DNA of 64,000 nucleotides from JAHEJN01 sp963787285 (GTDB taxonomy: Bacteria; Actinomycetota; Acidimicrobiia; Acidimicrobiales; JAHEJN01), in assembly GCA_963787285.1 (NCBI GenBank), contig CAWBCM010000001.1:186001-250000 (forward strand). The letters run 5' to 3'. Numbering within the stretch: position 1 is the first letter of the stretch; every line of letters begins with the position of its first letter. Both the position numbers and the translations under genes were made by a program. Below the pieces are notes generated by a model. That model saw only the letters and a list, made by a program, of their open reading frames with translations, was not told where the DNA came from and ran no database searches. Below are positions 44,584 through 52,981 of this stretch, piece after piece.

Positions 44584-45021
44584 ATGCTCTCGATTCCAAT
44601 CACGCGACTGCATCCCGACCTTCCGGTGCCGGACTACGCCCGAGTCGGTGATGCCGGCGCTGATCTCGTCGCCGCCGAGGACGCGATGCTGGCCCCGGGC
44701 GGGGGCCGGGCACTGGTGGGCACGGGCATCGCGCTGGCCATCCCTCTCGGGTTCGCCGGATTCGTGCAGCCCCGCAGTGGTCTGGCCGCTCGCCACGGGG
44801 TCACCTGCCTGAACACGCCCGGTCTCATCGACGCCGGCTATCGCGGGGAGCTGAAGGTGCTGTTGGTCAACACCGACCCTGTCGAGGCGTTCGAGGTGCG
44901 GCGCGGTGAGCGCATCGCGCAGTTGGTGATACAGAAGATCGAGCACGTCGACTTCGTGGCGGTCGACGAGCTCCCGGATTCAGAGCGGGGCGCAGGCGGA
45001 TTCGGATCGACGGGGCGTTGA
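44584..45021 (+). CDS. dut: dUTP diphosphatase
   Basis: Trimeric enzyme that hydrolyses dUTP to dUMP. The product is 145 residues. Conserved motifs are DAGADLVAAED, PRSGLAARHG, NTPGLIDAGYRGE, RGERIAQLVIQKI and the C-terminal GGFGSTGR that closes over the active site. Divergent from orn. Confidence 0.95.
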   Translation: MLSIPITRLHPDLPVPDYARVGDAGADLVAAEDAMLAPGGGRALVGTGIALAIPLGFAGFVQPRSGLAARHGVTCLNTPGLIDAGYRGELKVLLVNTDPVEAFEVRRGERIAQLVIQKIEHVDFVAVDELPDSERGAGGFGSTGR

Positions 45022-45028
45022 GCCGAGG

Positions 45029-45424
45029 TCAGCCGTGAGGGGTCGCGTGGCGCTTGAGCACTCGCACCGACCGCTCGTCGGCGTTCACCGTGATGTCATC
45101 GGCCAGGCCGACGGTGATCTCCCGGAACCGCGTGATGCGGTTGTCGGGCAACGGTCCGGGTTCCTCGTCGAGGCGGCTCACCAACTCCACGTCGACCACG
45201 GCGGGCCCCAGCCGGTACTCGATCTCGATGCGGCCCGGTCGGGGCGAGGGGCCGAGCAGCATGATCACGGCTTCGTCGATGGCCATGCGCAGGTCGTCGA
45301 TCTCGCCGAGAGTGAATCCACGGCGGTGGGCGAGATGGGCGGCACCCACCCGGGCGACGCGGCCGTATTCGGGCCGGCCGGGTATCGCGAGGGAGATATC
45401 GGCCGATCCGGGCGCCGCTGCCAT
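45029..45424 (-). CDS. RsbW-like anti-sigma/ATP-binding protein
   Basis: A 131-residue single-domain protein with the fold pattern of HATPase_c anti-sigma kinases: PGRPEYGRVARVGAAHLAHRRGF, then the helix IDDLRMAIDEAVIMLLG, which corresponds to the N-box region but lacks its usual Asn, then beta strands ending in a basic tail. The missing Asn raises doubt about kinase activity. The partner sigma factor is unknown. Confidence 0.65.
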   Translation of the reverse strand: MAAAPGSADISLAIPGRPEYGRVARVGAAHLAHRRGFTLGEIDDLRMAIDEAVIMLLGPSPRPGRIEIEYRLGPAVVDVELVSRLDEEPGPLPDNRITRFREITVGLADDITVNADERSVRVLKRHATPHG

Positions 45425-45477
45425 ACACAGAGGATGCCACGTCCGTGCCGCGAGGCCGGCTATCGGCCGCGACCGAG

Positions 45478-46044
45478 ATGACGATCCTCCTCGATGAGCC
45501 ACGGTGGCAGTGGCACGGCACGACCTGGTCGCACCTCGTGAGCGACGACAGCCTCGGCGAGCTCCATGAGTTCGCCCGGGCCGTACGCGTGCGGTACCTG
45601 TCGTATCAGGGCGATCACTACGACCTCCCGGTGGCACTCTTCGACGCTGCGCTGGACGCCGGAGCCGAGCTCGTCGACTCCCGCGAGCTGGTACGACGGC
45701 TGCGAGCGGCGGGACTGCGTCGTCGGGCCGGAAAGGCAGCAACGGCGTGGCGCGTGGTCGTCGAGGGCGACGCGGGGGCGGTGGCCGATCACCTCGAGCC
45801 CGCGGGGGCCCAGCTCCTGCGGTCGGTCGCCGACCGCCACGGTCCGATCGAACGGGCCACGCTGTTGCAGCGCGTCGAGGAGCAGGTCGGGCTCCTGGCT
45901 CTCGCCGATCACGAGTGGCGCATCGACCGCGGAATCGAGGTCGTCGACGATGATCGGGCCATCGTCGAATCACACGATCCTCGGGGCCACACCCTCGAGG
46001 TCATCTGGCGTTCAGGGGCAGGCCGGGAACTCGACCATCGGTAG
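45478..46044 (+). CDS. DUF4031 domain protein
   Basis: A 188-residue protein. The N-terminal 80 residues (WHGTTWSHLVSDDSLGELH and RYLSYQGDHYDLP) match the DUF4031 pattern. The rest includes HLEPAGAQLLRSVADRHG and looks like a second small domain. The ATG at 45478 fits the family start. Function unknown. Its 3' end overlaps the convergent lipoprotein gene by 33 bases. Confidence 0.75.
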   Translation: MTILLDEPRWQWHGTTWSHLVSDDSLGELHEFARAVRVRYLSYQGDHYDLPVALFDAALDAGAELVDSRELVRRLRAAGLRRRAGKAATAWRVVVEGDAGAVADHLEPAGAQLLRSVADRHGPIERATLLQRVEEQVGLLALADHEWRIDRGIEVVDDDRAIVESHDPRGHTLEVIWRSGAGRELDHR

Positions 46045-46752
46045 CCGTCCGGCCCGATACGAGCCGACGACGCCGTCGGTGATGGTGAAGAAGATCCGGA
46101 AGTTCGCGTCGCCCTCGTCGGTGGGCACGAAGGCCAACGTGGTCGGATCGGATTCGTCGAGGAGGTCGCCGAAGAGCTCCCGTAGCTCGTCGGGCGTGGA
46201 GCCGACTCCCGCGCCGGAGCGGGTGGTGATGAGCTCGGTGGTCACGTCGACCCGCTCGACGCTGCCGTTCCACATCATGAACGACACGCCGACGGGCCCG
46301 TTCACGGGATCGGCGAACCAACACTGGGACGTCACCGATCCGTCGGTGGTCCAGGCCGTGGCCGCCGCCGTGGCGGCGGCGTCCGCCGTCATCCCGAAGA
46401 ACACCTCGTCGAGGCCGACGGTGGAGACCTTCGACGCCTCGGTGAAGGCCGGCTTGCTCAGGTCGATCTCGGCGTCGGGTGCGCCCGACGAGGCCGGGTC
46501 GTCGGTACCGGGCCGATCGCCGGTGGCTTCGATGTCGCCTTCGGTAGCGGCGACATCGGCGGTGGGCTCGGTGGCGGCGGTTTCTTCGGCGGATTCTGCG
46601 GGGGTCGGTTGTACCGGGAACGGCGTGGGGGTCGCCTCGTCGAGCGCTTCGAGGGTGGCGCCGTCGTCTCCACCGCCCGAGCAGGCGCTCACCACGAACG
46701 CGAGAACAGCGACGACGAGAACGAGTTTCCTGATGGGCGTGACGACCAACAC
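46012..46752 (-). CDS. Putative lipoprotein
   Basis: A 246-residue exported protein. The signal peptide ends with lipobox VVSAC (about residues 20-24). A low-complexity Thr/Ala/Glu-rich linker covers residues 30-90. The C-terminal domain (SVTSQCWFADPVNG ... FRIFFTITDGVVGSYRAG) resembles the beta-rich domain of small actinobacterial lipoproteins of unknown role. Confidence 0.7.
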   Translation of the reverse strand: MLVVTPIRKLVLVVAVLAFVVSACSGGGDDGATLEALDEATPTPFPVQPTPAESAEETAATEPTADVAATEGDIEATGDRPGTDDPASSGAPDAEIDLSKPAFTEASKVSTVGLDEVFFGMTADAAATAAATAWTTDGSVTSQCWFADPVNGPVGVSFMMWNGSVERVDVTTELITTRSGAGVGSTPDELRELFGDLLDESDPTTLAFVPTDEGDANFRIFFTITDGVVGSYRAGRLPMVEFPACP

Positions 46753-46858
46753 CGTACGTGACCTCCTGGGGCGAACTCGCCCAGTGAACCACAGCGTGCG
46801 CAGGATTCCCGGTCATGCGGGCGAGCAGCACGGGGGTCGTGGTGGTGCTCGCACTCGG

Positions 46859-46932
46859 TGCCCCTGGTGGGATTCGAACCCACGATCTTCGGATTAAAAG
46901 TCCGCTGCCGTGACCAACTTGGCTACAGGGGC
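46859..46932 (-). tRNA. tRNA-Lys (anticodon TTT)
   Basis: 74-base cloverleaf on the minus strand. Acceptor GCCCCTG/CAGGGGC, anticodon stem GGA/TCC around CTTTTAA with TTT, T-arm GTGGGTTCGAATCCCAC. CCA is not encoded. Confidence 0.93.
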
Positions 46933-46961
46933 GGCTCGATTATGCCGGAGAACCGGGCGGG

Positions 46962-46967
46962 TAGCCT
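46962..46967 (+). promoter_or_regulatory. TAGCCT -10 box, probable leaderless promoter of ispD
   Basis: TANNNT hexamer 8 bases before ATG 46976. Confidence 0.45.
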
Positions 46968-46975
46968 CGGGTTCG

Positions 46976-47926
46976 ATGAGAGTTGCCGTAGTGCTCGCCG
47001 GTGGATCCGGCCAACGAAGCGGGATCGACGCCAACAAGGTGCTGGTCGAGCTGGGCGGGGTGGCGATGCTGCGTCGCTCCGTCGATGCCATGGTGGCCGG
47101 TGGGGCTCACGCCGTGGTCGTCGTGATCCGGCCCGAGGACCACGACCGGGTCTCGGGCGTTCTCGGCGGTGCCGCGCACGTCGTCGTGGAGGGTGGAACC
47201 ACCCGTCAGCAGAGCGAAGCGGCCGGGATCCTCGCAGCGGAGGCGCTCGGGGCGGCGACCGCGAGCGACGTGATCGCCGTACACGACGCAGCTCGCCCCC
47301 TGGTCTCGCCCGAGCTGGTGGCCGAGGTCTTCGAGGCGGCTCGGCACGGTGCGGCCTACCCGGCTGTCGAGCGTCACGATCTGTGGCACGCCGACCCCGG
47401 CGGCTGCCCACGTGAACCGGCCAAGGGGCCGATGCTGGCGGCCCAGACGCCGCAAGGGGTACGGGCCGACCTGCTGATCGCCGCGGTGCGGGCTGCGGGC
47501 GAGGCTGCCGCCGACGCCACCGACACCGTCGACGTGGTGTGCCGGTTCACGCCGGCGCCGCCCCGCGTCACTGTCGTCAAGGGTGAGGCAACCAACCTGA
47601 AGGTCACCTGGCCCGGCGATCTCGCGACCGCCGAACGGTTGCTGGCCGGCGATGAGCCATCCGCACGAGCGGCGCAGGTAGAGTCCACCGTCGTGCAGGA
47701 TGGCAACGCGCTCGAGACCGGCACGGTCGCCGACGACCCGGCGGTCACCGACGACTACAGCGCACTGAGCCAGGTCGAGCGCCAGGTCGCCGACTCGCAG
47801 ATCGCGCTCGACTGTCTGGCCGTCGAAGGCACCGCGATCTGCGCCACGTGCCACGCGGCCGAGGTCGATGGCACGCTTGCCGATCGGCCGGCGCTGGCTC
47901 GCTGCGTGGCGGCCAAACGGGCCTGA
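46976..47926 (+). CDS. ispD: MEP cytidylyltransferase IspD with C-terminal DksA/TraR-like extension
   Basis: Makes CDP-methylerythritol in the non-mevalonate isoprenoid pathway. The product is 316 residues; IspD proper ends near residue 230. Motifs: AVVLAGGSGQRSG (with a shorter loop than usual), AVHDAARPLV and NLKVTWPGDLATAE. The last 85 residues are an extra segment: a helical stretch (LSQVERQVADSQIALDCL) followed by ICATCHAAEVDGTLADRPALARC, which resembles the zinc-finger end of DksA/TraR proteins but with three, not four, cysteines. This could be a real fusion; a GTG at the linker might also let the tail be made separately. Confidence 0.85.
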   Translation: MRVAVVLAGGSGQRSGIDANKVLVELGGVAMLRRSVDAMVAGGAHAVVVVIRPEDHDRVSGVLGGAAHVVVEGGTTRQQSEAAGILAAEALGAATASDVIAVHDAARPLVSPELVAEVFEAARHGAAYPAVERHDLWHADPGGCPREPAKGPMLAAQTPQGVRADLLIAAVRAAGEAAADATDTVDVVCRFTPAPPRVTVVKGEATNLKVTWPGDLATAERLLAGDEPSARAAQVESTVVQDGNALETGTVADDPAVTDDYSALSQVERQVADSQIALDCLAVEGTAICATCHAAEVDGTLADRPALARCVAAKRA

Positions 47927-47939
47927 AGACGGCGCCGAC

Positions 47940-48536
47940 TCAGAGCTGGTCGGGCTGGGTGGCTTCGACCTTGGCCGTGTCGATCAGCAGCACCCGTTCC
48001 CCGGCGACGATTCCGGACGGCGACAGATCGATCCATCGACCACCGAGATTCGGTATGCGTTCGAACGGGACACCGGCCAGGCCCTCGATGGCATAGATGA
48101 CCCCGGCATGGACGACGACGAGCGCCTCGCCGTCGCCGGTGATTGCCGCGATCCGTGCGAGGGCTCCGACGGCGCGGGCGCTCACCGACTCGTCGTCCTC
48201 GTATCCGTCGGGCCGACGCCCATCGTCGAGGAACCCGGGGTAGGCCTGCTCGATCTCGGGTTTGGTGAGTCCTTCCCACGCGCCGGCGTGGCGCTCTCGA
48301 AGGTCGGGATCGACCAGAACCGGGCCGACGCCGTTCCCTTCGGCGAGGATCTCCGCGGTGTGGCGGGCCCGTTCGAGATCGGACGCCGCCACGATGTCGA
48401 AGCTACCGACGGCCTCGGCGGCCACCATCGCCTGACGGCGACCGAGCGCACTGAGCGGCGGGTCGGCCTGCCCTTGCCATCGACCGCTCGCGTTCCACTC
48501 GGACTGACCGTGGCGGACCAACAGGAGGCGACTCAC
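47940..48536 (-). CDS. Histidine phosphatase family protein
   Basis: A 198-residue phosphoglycerate-mutase-like phosphatase. The catalytic LVRHGQSEWNASGRWQGQ is at the start, with the second His in VVHAGVIYAI. The short length and lack of mutase inserts suggest a phosphatase rather than a glycolytic mutase. Substrate unknown. Confidence 0.85.
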   Translation of the reverse strand: MSRLLLVRHGQSEWNASGRWQGQADPPLSALGRRQAMVAAEAVGSFDIVAASDLERARHTAEILAEGNGVGPVLVDPDLRERHAGAWEGLTKPEIEQAYPGFLDDGRRPDGYEDDESVSARAVGALARIAAITGDGEALVVVHAGVIYAIEGLAGVPFERIPNLGGRWIDLSPSGIVAGERVLLIDTAKVEATQPDQL

Positions 48537-48562
48537 GGTGCCACACCGTACCGGCGGAGCTC

Positions 48563-48568
48563 TAGGGT
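48563..48568 (+). promoter_or_regulatory. TAGGGT -10 box, probable leaderless promoter of moaD
   Basis: TANNNT hexamer 6 bases before ATG 48575. Confidence 0.5.
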
Positions 48569-48574
48569 GGCGCT

Positions 48575-48811
48575 ATGGCTCGCCTTCGCTTGTTCGCCGC
48601 CATCCGTGAGGCGGCGGGAACCACCGTCGCCGAGGTTCCGGGCGCCACGGTGGGCGAGGTGATCGATGCCGCTGTCGAGCGGTTCGGCCCGGCCTTCGCC
48701 GATCATCTTGGTGTGTGCAAGGTCTGGGTCAACGGCGAGCCCGCCGACGACGCCCACCCCGTGGTCGACGCCGACGAGGTGGCGCTGCTGCCGCCCGTGT
48801 CGGGAGGTTGA
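48575..48811 (+). CDS. moaD: MoaD/ThiS-family sulfur carrier protein
   Basis: A 78-residue ubiquitin-fold sulfur carrier ending in the essential Gly-Gly (ALLPPVSGG), which is activated and thiocarboxylated. MARLRLFAAIREAAG is the typical MoaD start. Its partners moaE and moeB are not in the window. Confidence 0.85.
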   Translation: MARLRLFAAIREAAGTTVAEVPGATVGEVIDAAVERFGPAFADHLGVCKVWVNGEPADDAHPVVDADEVALLPPVSGG

Positions 48812-48824
48812 GGGTCTCGCCCGG

Positions 48825-48830
48825 TACGAT
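48825..48830 (+). promoter_or_regulatory. TACGAT -10 box, probable leaderless promoter
   Basis: TANNNT hexamer 7 bases before ATG 48838. Confidence 0.5.
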
Positions 48831-48837
48831 CGACCAG

Positions 48838-49371
48838 ATGCCCGTCGACTTCGATCGTCTCACTGCTCCCGACTACCTGGCGGGTCTCACCGAGCGGCCC
48901 CTCGAAGCCGTCCGCGCCATGCGCACCGAGTGCCAGATCGTCGAGAACGCGCTCTCGCTGGTCCGTCGGGTGCTGCACGGTCGGCTCGACATCGTCGGTG
49001 CCGAGATCGCCCGCCGCAACGAGGGCCGTGATCCCTCCACGCTCGCCGAGCTGGTCGAGTCGCTTCCGGGCCTGCTCGCCGATCCGCCGCGCCATGAGGG
49101 CAATCCCCGCCCGCCGCAGGCCATCGATGTGTCCGACGTCGCCGACCAGCTGCTCGACGAGCTCGGTCCGGTGGTCACCGCAACCCAGCTCGGCGATCTC
49201 GTCGGACTCGACGATGCGGCCATCGCCCGACGGGTCGAGACACTCGAGATCTACGAACAGACGGTTTCGCATCGACGCCGGGCGATGCACACGATCATCG
49301 ACGCCTTGCAGGCCGAGATAACCCGGCGCTACCGGACCGGTGAGGCGACGGTCGACTCGCTGCTCGGGTGA
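48838..49371 (+). CDS. RsiG-like c-di-GMP-responsive anti-sigma protein
   Basis: A 177-residue, mostly helical protein of the RsiG/aerial-mycelium-formation family; in Streptomyces RsiG binds WhiG sigma when loaded with c-di-GMP. Two copies of the RsiG c-di-GMP motif E-x3-S-x2-R-x3-Q-x3-D are visible, each with His in place of Gln: E36-S40-R43-H47-D51 and E140-S144-R147-H151-D155. The oligoribonuclease gene that clears pGpG is 4 kb away. The WhiG-type partner is not in the window. Confidence 0.75.
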   Translation: MPVDFDRLTAPDYLAGLTERPLEAVRAMRTECQIVENALSLVRRVLHGRLDIVGAEIARRNEGRDPSTLAELVESLPGLLADPPRHEGNPRPPQAIDVSDVADQLLDELGPVVTATQLGDLVGLDDAAIARRVETLEIYEQTVSHRRRAMHTIIDALQAEITRRYRTGEATVDSLLG

Positions 49372-49423
49372 CCCGCCCACCCGATCGGCCCCACCCGCAG
49401 ATGTGAGTTCGGAGTGGGCCAAC

Positions 49424-49429
49424 TAGCGT
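49424..49429 (+). promoter_or_regulatory. TAGCGT -10 box, probable leaderless promoter
   Basis: TANNNT hexamer 7 bases before GTG 49437; this favours 49437 over the in-frame GTG at 49428. Confidence 0.45.
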
Positions 49430-49436
49430 GGTCCGG

Positions 49437-49793
49437 GTGAGCGAGGCCCCCCGATGGACCGATGTCGGCACTTTCATCCGAGAGCAGCGACGGACCGCCG
49501 AACTGTCGTTGCGTCGGCTGTCGGAGATGGCCGGGGTGTCGAACCCCTATCTGAGCCAGATCGAGCGAGGCCTTCGCAAGCCCTCGGCCGACATCTTGAA
49601 CCAGATCGCCAAGGCCCTCCAGATCTCGTCGGAGACGCTCTATGTCCGGGCGGGCATCCTCGACGAGCGTGAGACCGACGCCACCGGGGTCATCGAGGCC
49701 GTGATGGCCGATCCGATCATGAACGACGAGCAGAAGCGCAGTCTGCTGCGGATCTACGAGTCTTTCGTTGCCGAGACCGAGCGAGACGGCTGA
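49437..49793 (+). CDS. XRE-family helix-turn-helix regulator
   Basis: A 118-residue DNA-binding protein. The HTH covers residues about 15-70: REQRRTAELSLRRLSEMAGV, then SNPYLSQIERGLRKPS and ILNQIAKALQIS. The short C-terminal tail (MNDEQKRSLLRIYESF) may dimerise. It is two bases upstream of mshA, so co-transcription is likely. Target unknown. Confidence 0.82.
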   Translation: MSEAPRWTDVGTFIREQRRTAELSLRRLSEMAGVSNPYLSQIERGLRKPSADILNQIAKALQISSETLYVRAGILDERETDATGVIEAVMADPIMNDEQKRSLLRIYESFVAETERDG

Positions 49794-49794
49794 C

Positions 49795-51012
49795 ATGTCG
49801 ACGGCCGGTCACATCGCGATGCTGTCGCTCCACACGTCGCCCCTGGCCCAGCCCGGGTCCGGCGACAGCGGCGGCATGAACGTCTACGTACGAGAGCTCG
49901 TGGCCGGCTTGGCCCACACCGGTCTCGACTGCTCGGTGTACGTGCGTCGATGGGCCGCCGACCTGCCCGACGAGGTGGCGATCGAGCCGGGCGTCCGGGT
50001 GGTCCACGTCGATGCCGGCCACCCGAGTCTGCAGAAGGACGAGCTGTACGCCGTCGTCGACACCTTCGCCGACGGCGTTCGCGCCGACCTGGTCGATCGA
50101 CCGGCTCAGGTCATTCACGCCAACTACTGGCTGTCGGCGGTGGCCGGTCACCGTCTGAAGCACGAGCTCGAGATACCGCTGGTGTCCACGTTCCACACGC
50201 TCGCTCGGGTGAAGGCCGAGACGGGTGACCACGAACCCGAGCGGCGGGTCCAGGCCGAGAGCGAGGCGGTGCGCTGCTCCGACGTGATCACGGCGTCGTG
50301 CGTTCCCGAGCAGCACCAGCTCGAGCGGCTCTACGACGCACCCAGTGATCGCATCGAACTGGTCACCCCCGGCGTGGAACACGCGCTCTTCTCACCGGGC
50401 AATCAGGCCGGCGCTCGCCGAGCCCTCGGATTGGATGCCGGCCCGGTCGTGTTGTTCGTCGGCCGTCTGCAACCCTTGAAGGGGGTCGATGTCGCCGTCG
50501 AGGCCTTCGCTGCGCTCGAGAACCCAACCGCTCGCCTGGTGATCGTCGGAGGTGCCTCCGGCGCCGAAGGTGATGCCGAGGTGGCCCGCATACTGTCGTT
50601 GATCGACCGGCTCGGCATCGGCGATCGGGTCGAGTTCCACCCACCCCAGCCCCATCATCGCCTGGGCACCTACTACCGCGCCGCCGACGTGTGTGTGGTT
50701 CCGAGTCGCAGCGAGTCCTTCGGCCTCGTGGCCCTCGAAGCGGCCGCGTGCGGCTTGCCCGTCGTGGCCGCGGCCGTCGGGGGCCTGCGCACCCTTGTCG
50801 ACCACGGCCGCACCGGCTTCCTGGTGGCCCGCCGCGACCCGACGCTGTTCGCGGCCTACCTGGCGGAGATCCTCGACAATCCGATCGTGGCCGCGCAGAT
50901 GGCATTCAACGCCGCCGAGCGGGCCCGGCAGTACACGTGGGCGTCGACGGCCGGTCAGCTCGGCGAGATCTACCACCGCCTGGCCGATCGCGTACCGGTC
51001 GACTGTGTCTGA
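49795..51012 (+). CDS. mshA: D-inositol-3-phosphate glycosyltransferase (mycothiol synthesis)
   Basis: Joins GlcNAc to inositol phosphate, the first step of mycothiol, the actinobacterial thiol. The product is 405 residues, GT4 family. Motifs: MLSLHTSPLAQPGSGDSGGM (the first domain loop), TFHTLARVKA, FVGRLQPLKGVDVAVEAF and SRSESFGLVALEAAACGLPVV, with the E-x7-E pair that contacts the sugar nucleotide. ATG 49795 matches the family start; the upstream open frame overlaps the XRE gene. Confidence 0.93.
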   Translation: MSTAGHIAMLSLHTSPLAQPGSGDSGGMNVYVRELVAGLAHTGLDCSVYVRRWAADLPDEVAIEPGVRVVHVDAGHPSLQKDELYAVVDTFADGVRADLVDRPAQVIHANYWLSAVAGHRLKHELEIPLVSTFHTLARVKAETGDHEPERRVQAESEAVRCSDVITASCVPEQHQLERLYDAPSDRIELVTPGVEHALFSPGNQAGARRALGLDAGPVVLFVGRLQPLKGVDVAVEAFAALENPTARLVIVGGASGAEGDAEVARILSLIDRLGIGDRVEFHPPQPHHRLGTYYRAADVCVVPSRSESFGLVALEAAACGLPVVAAAVGGLRTLVDHGRTGFLVARRDPTLFAAYLAEILDNPIVAAQMAFNAAERARQYTWASTAGQLGEIYHRLADRVPVDCV

Positions 51013-51024
51013 TCTCCGGGCCCG

Positions 51025-51481
51025 GTGACCGCGCCGCCGCCACCATCGACCCGCGTCGATGTCGAGGACCGCCTCGATTCCTGGTTGACGCGGTCAGCTC
51101 GCCGAGAACCCCGCAATGGTCGGTATCGAGCGGGGCGAACCCGACGAACACCTCTGGATCGCCCGACTCGCCGGCGAGGCCAAAGAGCGGTTCGCCGTGC
51201 GATTCGTCGTGGGACAGCGCACCATGCGGGCCGAGACCTACGTGATTCCCCTCCCCGTGCACAATCGCGAGGAAACCTTCGATTTCCTCTTGCGAACCAA
51301 TCACGACCTGTACGGGATCGGGTTCGAGATCGGTCCCGAAGCGGGCATCTACCTCGCCGGCCAGCTCGACCTTCGTGCCGTCGACGACGAAGCGCTCGAT
51401 CGGCTCCTCGGCACGCTCTTCGCGGCAACGGAACGGGCCTTTCCTCGTCTCCTGCGCTGGTTCACCGCTGCGTCCTCATGA
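51025..51481 (+). CDS. YbjN-domain protein, with apparent +1 frameshift
   Basis: A sensory-transduction-like YbjN protein, the same family that follows mshA in mycobacteria (from memory). The N-terminus VTAPPPPSTRVDVEDRLDSWL starts at GTG 51025. The rest (NPAMVGIERGEPDEHLWIARL to the end at 51481) lies in the next frame, so one extra base around 51090-51103 splits the gene. Read without the shift, the frame from ATG 51116 gives 121 residues and lacks about 30. Function unknown. The 216-base gap that follows (51482-51697) holds an AT-rich stretch near 51480-51512 and no gene. Confidence 0.7.
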
Positions 51482-51682
51482 TGTTTCAATAAATTTGATT
51501 GCTTTTGGTTCCGAACCCGCCTACCGTCGGGCTGGTCGTGGGGCGACGGCCGACGGTTCGTTCGGGGAAGTGCGAATCTCGATCCGGCCGCCTCACGACA
51601 CCGTCGCCGCCGTCGGGTCGAGCTCGATCCGTGGGGCACGGACGGGTGGACGCGATTGCCGTGGAGAACATTGCGATCGTGT

Positions 51683-51688
51683 TACGCT
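51683..51688 (+). promoter_or_regulatory. TACGCT -10 box, probable promoter of the M23 peptidase
   Basis: TANNNT hexamer 9 bases before ATG 51698, with no Shine-Dalgarno element. Confidence 0.45.
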
Positions 51689-51697
51689 GCCGGCCGG

Positions 51698-52981
51698 ATG
51701 AGTAGGGATCGGCGACCCGGGTCGCGTCATCGTGGTCTTGCCCTCGCGCTGGTCTTCGCCGTTGCCTCGGCCGTCGGGCCCGCCGCGGTGGCCCAGACCG
51801 GCGACATCGAGCAGGCCCGCGCCGAGCGTGAACAGATTCGCCGCGAGCAGGCCGCCGTCGCCGCCGAGCTCGACCCGCTGCTCGCCCGCGATGCCGAGCT
51901 CGAACAAGCCGTCGCCGATCTCGATGCTCTCCGCGTCCTGCAAGAGGCCAAGCTCGACACCACCCGCCAGGCCATCACCGTCGCCGAGCAGGCGTTGGCC
52001 GAGGCCAACGTGCGCATCGCCGACAAACAGCTCGAGATCGTCGCCCTCCGCGATCTGGCCCGGGCCCAGGCCGTCCAGGCCTACGTACGGCCCAACGGCG
52101 ACGTGGTCGAACAGGTGCTTCAGGCCGACGATCTCACCACCGCCGCCCGTCGCCGCGCACTCCTGCGGAGCGTGAGCACCCGCCAGGCCGACGTGGTGGA
52201 TCAGCTCCGGGCCGCCGAGGACGACCTCGAAGTTGCCCGCAACGACGTGGCCAACGCCCTGGCCGAGATCGAGGTTCGCAAGGCCGACGAGGAGAGCCAG
52301 CTGGCCGAGCTCCAGCTGACTCGGGGACAGCTCGAGGAGTTGCGCGTCGCGCTGGCCGAACGCATCGCCGACTTCCAAACCGAGATCGACGGTCTCAACG
52401 AGGACGAAGCGGTCCTCACCGCCACGCTCACGTCGCTCATCGCCGAGGAGGACGCCCGCCGCCGGGCCGAGGAGGACGCCCGCCGCCGCATCGAGCTCGA
52501 ACGTCTTCTCGCCGAGCAGACCCAGGCGCCCGATCCTCAGCAGTCCACCCCCGGCGCCGATCCGGCGCCGACACCGGTGATCCCTCCCCCCACCCAGGAG
52601 CCCCCCGCCAGCGCCTCCGGGCTGATCTGGCCCACCAGCGGTGTCGTCACGTCGCCCTTCGGTCCCCGCTGGGGCCGTCTCCACCGCGGCATCGACATCA
52701 ACGCCCCGACGGGTAGCCCGATCGTGGCGGCCAAGGGAGGTGTGGTCGTCTTCGCCGGCGAGAACGGCGGCTTCGGTCTGAACGTCATCATCGACCACGG
52801 CGGCGGGTTCGCCACCGTGTACGCCCATCTGTCGCAACTCTCGGTGAGCGAGGGTCAGTCGGTTTCCCAGGGTGTGGGCGTGGGCCTCTCGGGTTGCACC
52901 GGGAGCTGTACCGGAGCGCACCTGCACTTCGAGACACGCGTCAACGGCGAGGCGCAGGACCCCATGCTCTTCCTGCCGTGA
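51698..52981 (+). CDS. Secreted EnvC/M23-like peptidoglycan hydrolase or amidase activator
   Basis: A 427-residue exported protein. Signal peptide at residues 1-32 (ALALVFAVASAVGPAAVA). Residues about 35-275 form a long coiled coil rich in Glu/Ala/Arg, then a Pro-rich linker, then an M23 peptidase domain from about 320. GPRWGRLHRGIDINAPTG and AHLHFETR carry the zinc ligands expected of an active LytM domain (RGID, HLH), so it is probably active rather than a pure activator. A likely role is in cell division or envelope remodelling. The stop overlaps proC. Confidence 0.87.
   Translation: MSRDRRPGSRHRGLALALVFAVASAVGPAAVAQTGDIEQARAEREQIRREQAAVAAELDPLLARDAELEQAVADLDALRVLQEAKLDTTRQAITVAEQALAEANVRIADKQLEIVALRDLARAQAVQAYVRPNGDVVEQVLQADDLTTAARRRALLRSVSTRQADVVDQLRAAEDDLEVARNDVANALAEIEVRKADEESQLAELQLTRGQLEELRVALAERIADFQTEIDGLNEDEAVLTATLTSLIAEEDARRRAEEDARRRIELERLLAEQTQAPDPQQSTPGADPAPTPVIPPPTQEPPASASGLIWPTSGVVTSPFGPRWGRLHRGIDINAPTGSPIVAAKGGVVVFAGENGGFGLNVIIDHGGGFATVYAHLSQLSVSEGQSVSQGVGVGLSGCTGSCTGAHLHFETRVNGEAQDPMLFLP

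Noticed and set aside
44559..44603. Longer orn starts at 44585 or 44603
   Set aside because: They would overlap the divergent dut start and add residues before the conserved LAWMDLEMTGLD.
51482..51697. A riboswitch before the M23 peptidase (as known for c-di-AMP switches upstream of wall hydrolases)
   Set aside because: Inverted repeats exist, but the TACGCT box sits 9 bases before the ATG, so the region is probably upstream of the transcript; no riboswitch core was recognised.
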